This document shows positions 25,881 through 34,408 of a stretch of 64,000 nucleotides of DNA, piece after piece. Location of the stretch: positions 59,780-123,779 of the forward strand of contig NZ_MUYJ01000012.1 in NCBI RefSeq assembly GCF_002155695.1. Reading direction: 5' to 3'. The position numbers and the translations under genes are program-made. The DNA comes from Erythrobacter tepidarius (lineage in GTDB: Bacteria; Pseudomonadota; Alphaproteobacteria; Sphingomonadales; Sphingomonadaceae). How positions within the stretch are numbered: position 1 is the first letter of the stretch; each line of letters starts with the position of its first letter. The notes under the pieces were generated by a model. It searched no databases. It had not been told where the DNA came from and saw nothing but the letters and a program-made list of their open reading frames with translations.

Positions 25881-26599
25881 ATGAGAGAGCCTATGCCGAC
25901 CACCGACCCGCTCCACCCTGACCGCCTCAAGGACAAGCAGCGCGCGCTACGCGACGGCTTTGCCTTGTGCCGCTCACCTTGCGGGTTCACCGCGCGCTCA
26001 GCTGGCTCATGCGCGCGCATCGCGAGGAGGATGATCTCGATACCCGCTTCATCCACCTGTGGATCGGCTTGAACGCCGCCTATGCCGGCGATCTCGAGCG
26101 TGCGCTGGAGGAGGATGAGGGTGAAGGGCGCCGACCCGGCGCTGCGGGCGAGCGGCAGCGTTTCGAGGAATTCTTCCGGATGCTGGTGCAGCTCGACGGC
26201 GAGGGGCGGGTCTACAAGGCGTTATGGACACGCTTCCCACAGGAAATCCGCATCCTTCTCGACAACCGCTACGTCTTCGCGCCGTTCTGGAAACATCACG
26301 CGGGTCAGGCCGGCGGTGGTGGCTGGGAGATCAGCTTCGAGGCCGCCAAGCGCGCGGCCAATGCCGCGTTGGCGGCGGGCGATACACCGGTCGTTCTCTC
26401 GATCCTGTTCGACCGCCTCTATGTCCTGCGCAACCAGTTGCTGCACGGCGGGGCGACCTGGAACAGCGCCGCCAACCGGTCACAGGTGCGTGACGGGGCA
26501 GCGATCCTCGGCCACCTGCTGCCGCTGTTCATCGACCTGATGATGGACAACCCGGACGAGGAGTGGGCGATGCCGCTCTACCCGGTGATCGAGGATTGA
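25881..26599 (+). pseudogene. HEPN-domain (Apea-like) protein gene with a probable frameshift
   Basis: Two overlapping frames together read like one HEPN protein. The first, from the ATG at 25881 (or 25893), gives MPTTDPLHPDRLKDKQRALRDG; the second, open from GTG 25967, continues LTLRVHRALSWLMRAHREEDD and runs to 26599. The change falls near 25955-25970, and one extra base there would restore a protein of about 240 residues. The second part has an Apea-like HEPN fold with LRNQLLHGG, the RNxxxH-type motif of HEPN ribonucleases, near its end. The GTG at 25967 could still make a 210-residue version lacking about 25 residues. A sequencing error cannot be excluded. Confidence 0.6.
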
Positions 26600-26639
26600 A
26601 CGACCATTTCTGTCGTGATGGGGTTGTAAGAATCGCGGC

Positions 26640-28115
26640 ATGACGCAAACACGCACCCGCCGTTTCGGCCTTTCCAAATCGAAAATCACCGCCTTCGAGC
26701 AATGCCCCAAGCGCCTGTGGCTTGCCACGCATCGCCCCGAACTCGCCGAGCAGGACGCCGGCGCCGAGGCGCGCTTTGCGACCGGCAATGATGTGGGGGC
26801 GATCGCCTGCGCCCTCCATCCGGGCGGGTTCATGGTCGATGCGCCGAACCTGACGGCAGCGCTGGCAACGACCGCCTCGCTTATCGCAGGGGGTCATCCG
26901 GGACCAATCTTCGAGGCGACTTTCGAACACGACGGCGTGCTGGTGCGGGTCGATGTGCTCGAAAGGCTCGAAGGCGGAAGATGGGCGGCGGCCGAGGTCA
27001 AGAGCTCTGGTTCGGTCAAGGACTACCACCGCGGCGATCTGGCAACGCAGGTCTGGGTGCTGCGCGAGGCAGGGATCAATCTGCAACGCGCCAGCATCCG
27101 CCACATCGACACTAGCTTCGTGCTGACGCGCGTGGGTGATTACGCCGGGCTGTTCGCCGATGCCGATCTGCTCCGCGAGTTGGAGGACATCGTCGCCACG
27201 CGCCCCGCGATCGTCGCCGAGGCGCGGGCCGTGCTCGCAGGCGCAGAACCCGAGCGCGACATGGGAGACCATTGCACCTCGCCATTCCCATGCGAGTTTG
27301 CCGGCTATTGCAGCCGACATTTGCCGCCGGCACCGGAATGGCCGGTGACGGTGCTGCCCAATGGCGGAGGCAAGCGCTGGCTTGAAAACGGCATCGCGGA
27401 CCTGCTCGATTTGGCCGAGGCCGATCTCAACGATCGCCATGCCCGCATCCTCGCTGCGACGCGCGACGGCAAGCCGTTTCACGATCCCGAAGGCGCGCGC
27501 CGGGCGATGGAGCAGTGGGGCTGGCCGCGCGCCTGGCTCGACTTCGAGACGATTGCTCCGGCGATCCCGCGCTGGATCGGCACGCGTCCCTATCAGCAGA
27601 TCCCGTTCCAGTTCTCGCTCCATCTCGAACGGCGCGGTGGACGCATGACGCACCACGAATTCCTGAGCTGCGACGGCAGCGACCCGCGGCGGCCTTGCGC
27701 CGAAGCGCTGGTAGAGCACATCCCGGAGGGCGCGACGATCATCGCCTATAACGCGGCGTTCGAGCGGCGGGTGCTGCGTGACCTTGCGGCGGCCTTTCCC
27801 GATCTGGCCGGGCGTCTTGAGGCCATGGCCGAGGCGGTCGTCGATCTCCTGCCGGTCGCGCGCAATCACTGGTATCACCGCGACCAGCGCGGCAGCTGGT
27901 CGATCAAGGCGGTGCTGCCGACCATCGCTGCCGAACTCGATTACGGCGCGCTCGAAGTGAAGGACGGGATCGACGCCCAGGCCGCCTGGTTCGAAGCCGC
28001 CGACCCAGCGTGCGACCCCCTGCGCCGCGAGGCCCTGGAAGAGGCGATGAAGGCCTATTGCGCGCGCGACACCTGGGCGATGGTCGCCGTCGCGCGCGCC
28101 CTCGCTGGCGGATGA
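26640..28115 (+). CDS. Cas4-like nuclease fused to a DnaQ-like exonuclease (DUF2779 family)
   Basis: A 491-residue double nuclease. The N-terminal part is RecB/Cas4-like: CPKRLWLATH near residue 22, the PD-(D/E)XK core with RVDVLE and AAAEVKSSG (about 103-124), and three more cysteines in HCTSPFPCEFAGYCSRH (about 210) that with the first could hold an iron-sulfur cluster. The C-terminal part is DUF2779 with RNase-H/DnaQ-style acidic motifs: WLDFETIAP, IAYNAAFERRVL and YCARDTWAM. The combination resembles TM0106-type RecB-like proteins. It stands 40 bases after the HEPN gene and 200 bases before the DUF4011 helicase gene. A DNA-end processing role in defense is inferred. Confidence 0.82.
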   Translation: MTQTRTRRFGLSKSKITAFEQCPKRLWLATHRPELAEQDAGAEARFATGNDVGAIACALHPGGFMVDAPNLTAALATTASLIAGGHPGPIFEATFEHDGVLVRVDVLERLEGGRWAAAEVKSSGSVKDYHRGDLATQVWVLREAGINLQRASIRHIDTSFVLTRVGDYAGLFADADLLRELEDIVATRPAIVAEARAVLAGAEPERDMGDHCTSPFPCEFAGYCSRHLPPAPEWPVTVLPNGGGKRWLENGIADLLDLAEADLNDRHARILAATRDGKPFHDPEGARRAMEQWGWPRAWLDFETIAPAIPRWIGTRPYQQIPFQFSLHLERRGGRMTHHEFLSCDGSDPRRPCAEALVEHIPEGATIIAYNAAFERRVLRDLAAAFPDLAGRLEAMAEAVVDLLPVARNHWYHRDQRGSWSIKAVLPTIAAELDYGALEVKDGIDAQAAWFEAADPACDPLRREALEEAMKAYCARDTWAMVAVARALAGG

Positions 28116-28317
28116 AGCGATGCACATTCACTTGCAAGGGCGCGCCGACCGAAGCTGGCTTTCATGACACTCCGCGGGAGCCCCTAAGGTCAGGCGCGGG
28201 TTGCTGGACCATTGATTTTTATGGCGCATCTTATCAAAGCACCCGCGGACCGCCGACGTCAGGCAACCAGCCTTCGGCGAAATCAGGATCATCGATATCA
28301 CAAGGGGTAATGCGTAA

Positions 28318-31300
28318 ATGGCTCGGCCGTTCTTTAACAAGACGACCGATGAGTTGCGGTCTTTCGTCGAACGCAACAAGAACAATGCAGCCGAGTTGAA
28401 GCTCGTGAAGTCTGAATTGCGCCATCGCAAGACACTTGCGGCCAAGGATCTCGCGAGGCGAGTCGACAAGCTTCTTGTTGGCGAAGCCGCGAAGCCGGCG
28501 AAGCCATCGGCTAGAGCGACAATCAAATCCTCTTCGCGCCTTCATCCGTCATCTTCCGTGCACGCCGAGAATCGGACGTGCGACGGTGCGGCACCCGCCG
28601 CTCTTCCTGCGGACGAACCTCAGATATCGAAGGAGCAAGGTGAAATGACCGACGAGCAACGCCAGATACTGCAGGAAGTGGCCGCGCTCCGGACCAGGCT
28701 TATCGATCTCGGCAAGCGAAATCCATTGATCTCGTTTCGTCACGGCAGCCGATCGGCGAGCCACATTAGGATCGTCGATGAGCGACCCGACCTGCTGTTT
28801 GAAGCCTTGCAGCGGGGCCCTTTGGGGTTCGAGCCACTACCGGACGAAGACGTTGTCCCCAAGGATGAACAGACCGACGCGTTCCAGATCGCCTACGAGC
28901 TAGCCCGCCTTACCGATGCAGACTTCCTCGCGGCAACCGCAAGTCTTGGCGACGACGAGGCCGATGCCCGCGCCTGGCAGGTTGCCGAGCGAAGCCTGCG
29001 GCAATCCGTCCGGCTCAAGCTCGGCTTGCCCAAGCTCGAATATGGCAAGGCTCTGGACGTCCGCGCCCTCGCTCAGGCACATGGCTTCGACCCTTCGTTC
29101 GACTTGCGCGGATCGGATGACGAGGACGTGGCTGAACACCACAATGACGATCGGATCCGCGTGCTGCTCACCGCCAAGGAGCTCGAGAAGCGCACGAAGG
29201 GGATCTACGAGAAGTATCGGATGCACGAGCGGGAGACCGGGCTCCACACGCTCTACCTGTGCCTTGGTTTCGTCCAGTGGTTCGAAGATGAGGCATCGGA
29301 TATTGTCCACCACGCTCCAGCGTTGATGTTGCAAGTCAGGCTTGAGCAGCGCGTTTCCCGGGGTCGGTATGAGCACAAGCTGTCGATCGGAGATGAGGGG
29401 CTCGAGGTCAACGTTGCCCTCCAGGAGAAGATGCGACAGCATTGGGGGCTGGAAGCACCGCAACTGCGCGAGAATGAAACGCCGGAGTCCTACTTCGTGC
29501 GCCTCAACAGCGTTCTGGAGCAGGGCCGGCGGCTTAGCCTGCGAAGGTTTGCAACCATCGCGGTGCTGCCCTTTCCTCGCATGGTCCTGTGGAAAGATCT
29601 CGACCCATCCGCATGGGGTGAGGAGGCCTTTGGCAGGCACCCGCTGTTGCCCGGACTGCTGAGCGCCCATTCCTTTGCCGACGACCCTGCGCCGCTCGAT
29701 GCGCCAGACATCGATGCAGAACCCATCGCCAGCACCGCTCCGCCGCTCATTCAACCCGCCGACGCATCGCAGCATGCGGCTCTTATCGACGTGGCCGAGG
29801 GCAAGTCACTGGCCATCGAGGGCCCTCCGGGAACGGGGAAGTCACAGACGATCACGAACATGATCGCCGGCGCATTGAAGGACGGCAAGCGTGTGCTGTT
29901 CGTGGCCGAAAAGCAGGCCGCGCTTTCCGTCGTTGCCAGCCGGTTGCGCAAAGCAGGGTTCGGTCCCCTGCTCCTGGAACTGCACGGCGATACGGCGAAG
30001 CGCGACACCGTTTATCAAGGGCTTCGAGAGCGGTTTGCGGCGAAGCCTTCAGCCGATCCCGCAAAGCTGGCCGAGGCACGCTCGGAACTGGCGCGGAAGC
30101 GGGACATGATCCGGCGCTACATTTCCCTGATCCGCGAACCGCTCGGTAGTCTGGGGCGCAATGCCTACCAGCTCGTCTGGCGCGAGATCAGGCTGCGCAA
30201 GTTACTCCCCGAGGGGGCTGCGGCCCTGTGCGATCGTTGGCTGCCCGAGGATGTGACAACTCTCGACTACCCGGCGCTGAAGGATAATCGGTCTGTTCTC
30301 GAAAGCTTCGCTCGCGCGCTTGCCGATTTGCGCGGCTCGAACGCCGAGACGCTTTGGCAGAAAGCTGAAAGGCTCAGCCCGTTCGATCAACGCACGGAGC
30401 TTGCCGCCGCATCGGCAGCCGCGCAGGTGGCAGTGAGGATCGCGTCGCTTCAGGATAGCTTTGCGGCGCTCGGTCTCGCCCTGCCGGGACCTCGCGCTGG
30501 TCTGGATGCCGCCTTATTGCAAACCGGCGGTTTGCGCCTTCCCGAAGATCCCCGTCCTGCGGTGTTCAAGGCCGCACTCCGCGAGCCGGAGCGTTCGAGG
30601 GAGCTGATCGGCGCATCCCGCGCTTGGCAGCAGATTTATGCCGACCTGATCGCGGATGTGACGGAACCGGCGCGAGCTACGTTCGATGATGTTGCGGCGC
30701 TGGCCGAAAGCCTCGCGTCATTCGAACAGGTTCCAGCGACGCTCGCCAGCGCCAGGTCCCTGTTGGCTGACATCTGCGACGTCGAACAGGCTTGTCGGTC
30801 GACACAAGCCGACCTTGCCGAACTTGCGGGCCAATTGCATTGGCCTCAGACCCTGCTCACGCCGCAGGTCCGCGCCGTGGTCGAGGTCGTCGACCTGTTG
30901 TCGCAGCTTCCAGCTGTCAATGCAGCGCTGGTGAGCGAGTTGTTGCTGGATCCCGTCTCCCGTGCCGCTCTCGAGCGGGAGGCGGCAGCGGCCCGGGCAA
31001 TCGTTGCCGAAAAGCAGGAACTGACGAGCCTGCTGCTGCCGGAAGCACTCGAGGCTGATCCGGCCGAACTCTCGGCTATGGCCGATACCCTCGAGCAGGC
31101 GGGGGTCGTCGAACGGCTGTTCGGTTCCGAATTCAAGGCTGTCCAGCGCCGCATGAGAGCCTGGTCGAGGGAGGAGATCGCCCGCCAACAGGCGATTGAA
31201 CTGCTCCGCCGTGCCGCACGGCACTTGCGGCGCGAGCGGACTTTCGCCGCTGAGAGCCAGGCGAAGTCGCTTTTCCCGGCCCTCCTGTGGCAGGGTGCGG

Positions 31301-34161
31301 AGTCGGGCTTTGCTGCGGCACTGGATGTGGCGAATGTCCTCGACGACAGCATGGTGCGCCTGCGTGAAGCGGAAGCGGCCGATGTCCTTGCCAACTGGGT
31401 AAGGCTCGGGTCGTCCGATCGTGTCCGATTGGGCGATCTCGCGCGAAAGGTGGCACCTGCACTCCAGGCTGCCTGCGCCATCGGTCACGATGCGGTTCCG
31501 GCCCTGGAGCTGGACCAGGCGATCGAGCGACGCCGCGTCGGGATGCAGCGTCTCGTCGCCTCACTGGAGAATGTGGGCGCGCAAAACGACGGGATGATCG
31601 TCCGCGACGGCGAGGATATCGCCGTCCGGCTTGGCCGGTTGCTTGAGGCAAAGCAGAGCTTCGATCGTGTCGCTCAGCACGACGCATTCGCCTGGGTCGG
31701 TTCTGTGGGTGATGATCTGCAACCGCTGGTGGATGCCCTGGGCTGCGCCGAAAGCCTCGGAGGTGCCGATGCTCCGCTCGCGATCCACTCGGTTGCATGT
31801 ATCGCGGAGGACCCGCGGTTCCTGTTGCAGCGACTTATGGAAGTGGCAACGGAGCTGGCGCAGGCGCAAGCCGATTGGAATTCGGCCAGCGGAGCATTCG
31901 CCTCAGCCACCGGCATCGACGCGTCGCTTCTAGCAAATGACTGGCGGAATTTGTCCTCCCGTCTCGAAGAACTTGGTGCCGACTCAGAAGGCGCACGTGC
32001 CGTCGCGGAACTGCTGAAGTATCGCGGCAGCGTCAGGGCAGCGGGCCTCGATCCGCTTGCGACATTTGCCATGGCCGCAGAGGTCTCTAGTGAAGCCCTT
32101 CCCGACCTTTACGAGTGGATGGTCGTGCGGTCTCTCTTGCGTGAGTATCTCGGAGGGGCCGGCGAGGAATTGGGGCGGTTGGGGGGGCTCTCCCTGGAAA
32201 GTGCGCGCGCCGCATTCGCTGCGATCGATGAACAGCTGCAAAGTCTCGAGGCTGCATCGATCGTTGCGGATCGTTTGCGCGACAAGGCACCCTGGGGGGT
32301 CGATAAAGGCAGGGTCGGCGATTTCACCGAAGGTGCGCTTATAAATCACGAGCTGGGTCTTCGCCAATCGCGCACGTCGCTGCGCGATGTCACCCATCGT
32401 GCGGCGAGAGCGCTGCAGGCGCTGAAGCCGGTCTGGATGATGTCTCCGACATCCGCCGCGCAATACATCCGGCCGAACAGCGTTGTCTTTGATCTTCTGG
32501 TCATCGACGAGGCGTCCCAGATGCGGCCCGAGTTCGCCGTGAGCGCGATCATGCGCGCACAGCAGGTTGTCGTCGTGGGTGACGCCAACCAGCTGCCGCC
32601 TAGCGATTTCTTCGCTTCCGGCATGACGGACGAGGATGACGGCGACGACCTGTCGGCGACCGCGGATTCCGAAAGCATCCTTGATCTTGCAAACCAGCGG
32701 CTCCGGCGGAAGCGGCGCCTGCGTTGGCATTACCGTTCGCAGCATGAGGCGCTGATCAACTTTTCCAACCGGGAGTTCTACGAACGCGACCTGATCGTCT
32801 TCCCCAGCCCGACGACCGACGACGAGCTTCTGGGCGTCAAGTGCGAGTATGTTGGCGGCACCTATGAGGCTTCGATCAACCAGCAGGAGGCGCAGGCCGT
32901 GATCGAAGAGGCCTATCGCTTGATGTGCGCCTACCCCGACCATTCACTCGGCATCGCGACCATGAACATCAAGCAGGCCGAATTGATCCGCGCCGAGTTC
33001 GACCGTCTCATGCTCGAACGCCCTGAGGTGCGGGAATACATGCAATACCACGCGGGCGGCATCGAGGAGTTCTTCGTGAAGAACCTCGAGAACGTGCAAG
33101 GCGATGAACGCGATATCATTCTGATCTCGACCGTCTACGGCCCGGATAAGAATGGGGTTGTCATGCAGCGCTTCGGCCCCCTCACCCAGCAGGTGGGGTG
33201 GCGCAGGCTGAATGTCCTTATCACGCGTGCCAAGCTCTCTACGCGGGTCTTCACCTCGCTCAAGCCGTCCGACATCAAGATCACCGAAAAGTCCGGCCGA
33301 GGCGTGATCGCGCTCAAGTCATATCTGACCTATGCCATGAACGGCGCAAGGGTCGACGACGATCTCGGCGGTGAGCCGGACAGTGATTTCGAAGTGTTGG
33401 TCGCCGAGAAGCTTCGTAGCCACGGTTATGAGGTCGTGGGGCAAGTCGGGGTCGAGGGGTTCCGCATCGACCTCGGCGTGCGGCATCCCGACTATCCCCT
33501 CGGCTTCATCGCCGGGGTCGAATGCGACGGGGCGCGGTGGCACACCGGACTGAGCGTGCGAGACCGCGATCGCATTCGTCAGACCATCCTGGAGAATATG
33601 GGGTGGCGCATCCACCGCATATGGTCGACCGACTGGTTTGCGAACCCGGACCGCGAGATGGCCAAGCTTCTGGAGAAGCTCGAGCATTGGCGATTTCAGG
33701 CGATGGCGGCTTACGAAAAGCGACCCAGGACGCAGTCGATCGCTGAGATCTCCGAAGAGGATCAGGAACTGGCTTCGACCCCGCCCGAACCTTCAGCAAG
33801 GTCCTGCGCAGTCGCTCCGATCAGCAGTCAACCGTCGGCCGTGCCCGACAGGATCGACTCCGAGAGTGACGATGACGAGCCGTTGGGCAAGGCGATGCGC
33901 CCGCTCGACGGCATCGAGTGGTTCGAATTGGCCCCCGGCAAGCGCTATGCTGTCGTGATCGATGGTGAACGCGCGGGCACCGTGGAAGTCGTATCGCGGG
34001 CGCTCGCTGCTCCGCGGCTTTACGGTGGCGCGCTTGCAGTCCCTAAGTCGGAATTCGATGGTTGGGTCCGACGGACCGGCGAGCGCTTCAGAATGCACGA
34101 CATCTACGCAACGGTGAGGGAGGTAGCGCGCAGAGCAAAGCAAGTCCGCCAATCGGCTTGA
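28318..34161 (+). CDS. DUF4011-helicase-Vsr antiphage protein
   Basis: A very large single-gene protein of 1947 residues. Seen in order: a basic Ala-rich N-terminus (1-110), a DUF4011 domain (about 120-470, RTRLIDLGKRNPLISF), an SF1 helicase with Walker A EGPPGTGKSQT (about 502), Walker B LLVIDEASQM (about 1394), GDANQLPPSDFF and RRLNVLITRAK, then a Vsr/MTES_1575-type nuclease (about 1690-1780; FRIDLGVRHP, AGVECDGARWH, GWRIHRIWSTDWF), and a short C-terminal DUF3320-like tail. Between Walker A and B lies a long coiled-coil-rich insert (about 600-1380). DUF4011-helicase-Vsr proteins have been reported as stand-alone phage-defense genes, so this is probably a complete system. The 200-base gap upstream shows no gene. 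Confidence 0.88.
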   Translation: MARPFFNKTTDELRSFVERNKNNAAELKLVKSELRHRKTLAAKDLARRVDKLLVGEAAKPAKPSARATIKSSSRLHPSSSVHAENRTCDGAAPAALPADEPQISKEQGEMTDEQRQILQEVAALRTRLIDLGKRNPLISFRHGSRSASHIRIVDERPDLLFEALQRGPLGFEPLPDEDVVPKDEQTDAFQIAYELARLTDADFLAATASLGDDEADARAWQVAERSLRQSVRLKLGLPKLEYGKALDVRALAQAHGFDPSFDLRGSDDEDVAEHHNDDRIRVLLTAKELEKRTKGIYEKYRMHERETGLHTLYLCLGFVQWFEDEASDIVHHAPALMLQVRLEQRVSRGRYEHKLSIGDEGLEVNVALQEKMRQHWGLEAPQLRENETPESYFVRLNSVLEQGRRLSLRRFATIAVLPFPRMVLWKDLDPSAWGEEAFGRHPLLPGLLSAHSFADDPAPLDAPDIDAEPIASTAPPLIQPADASQHAALIDVAEGKSLAIEGPPGTGKSQTITNMIAGALKDGKRVLFVAEKQAALSVVASRLRKAGFGPLLLELHGDTAKRDTVYQGLRERFAAKPSADPAKLAEARSELARKRDMIRRYISLIREPLGSLGRNAYQLVWREIRLRKLLPEGAAALCDRWLPEDVTTLDYPALKDNRSVLESFARALADLRGSNAETLWQKAERLSPFDQRTELAAASAAAQVAVRIASLQDSFAALGLALPGPRAGLDAALLQTGGLRLPEDPRPAVFKAALREPERSRELIGASRAWQQIYADLIADVTEPARATFDDVAALAESLASFEQVPATLASARSLLADICDVEQACRSTQADLAELAGQLHWPQTLLTPQVRAVVEVVDLLSQLPAVNAALVSELLLDPVSRAALEREAAAARAIVAEKQELTSLLLPEALEADPAELSAMADTLEQAGVVERLFGSEFKAVQRRMRAWSREEIARQQAIELLRRAARHLRRERTFAAESQAKSLFPALLWQGAESGFAAALDVANVLDDSMVRLREAEAADVLANWVRLGSSDRVRLGDLARKVAPALQAACAIGHDAVPALELDQAIERRRVGMQRLVASLENVGAQNDGMIVRDGEDIAVRLGRLLEAKQSFDRVAQHDAFAWVGSVGDDLQPLVDALGCAESLGGADAPLAIHSVACIAEDPRFLLQRLMEVATELAQAQADWNSASGAFASATGIDASLLANDWRNLSSRLEELGADSEGARAVAELLKYRGSVRAAGLDPLATFAMAAEVSSEALPDLYEWMVVRSLLREYLGGAGEELGRLGGLSLESARAAFAAIDEQLQSLEAASIVADRLRDKAPWGVDKGRVGDFTEGALINHELGLRQSRTSLRDVTHRAARALQALKPVWMMSPTSAAQYIRPNSVVFDLLVIDEASQMRPEFAVSAIMRAQQVVVVGDANQLPPSDFFASGMTDEDDGDDLSATADSESILDLANQRLRRKRRLRWHYRSQHEALINFSNREFYERDLIVFPSPTTDDELLGVKCEYVGGTYEASINQQEAQAVIEEAYRLMCAYPDHSLGIATMNIKQAELIRAEFDRLMLERPEVREYMQYHAGGIEEFFVKNLENVQGDERDIILISTVYGPDKNGVVMQRFGPLTQQVGWRRLNVLITRAKLSTRVFTSLKPSDIKITEKSGRGVIALKSYLTYAMNGARVDDDLGGEPDSDFEVLVAEKLRSHGYEVVGQVGVEGFRIDLGVRHPDYPLGFIAGVECDGARWHTGLSVRDRDRIRQTILENMGWRIHRIWSTDWFANPDREMAKLLEKLEHWRFQAMAAYEKRPRTQSIAEISEEDQELASTPPEPSARSCAVAPISSQPSAVPDRIDSESDDDEPLGKAMRPLDGIEWFELAPGKRYAVVIDGERAGTVEVVSRALAAPRLYGGALAVPKSEFDGWVRRTGERFRMHDIYATVREVARRAKQVRQSA

Positions 34162-34408
34162 GACACAAAGTTTTGCCATCGCTCCGAGCTTTCGGCGATC
34201 AAATTGCGTGCACCGGCGCATCAGCACTTCTCTGCCTGAAGCAAGCTTTGAAAAACATCAATTTCCTGTCTTCGAGGTGTTCCGGAGGATTGGCATTGCT
34301 GGATCAGGCTGATGACCGTTTTTGTCGCATGTGCGCTCTAGCAGACCCATCACAGCGGGGCACCGGAGGCCAGCGGCACAAGCATCGGAAATTCGAAAAG
34401 GGGAAACA

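Noticed and set aside
26529..28127. 532-residue antisense frame in the DUF2779 gene
   Set aside because: Shadow of the Cas4-like/DnaQ-like gene, whose motifs are clear on the other strand.
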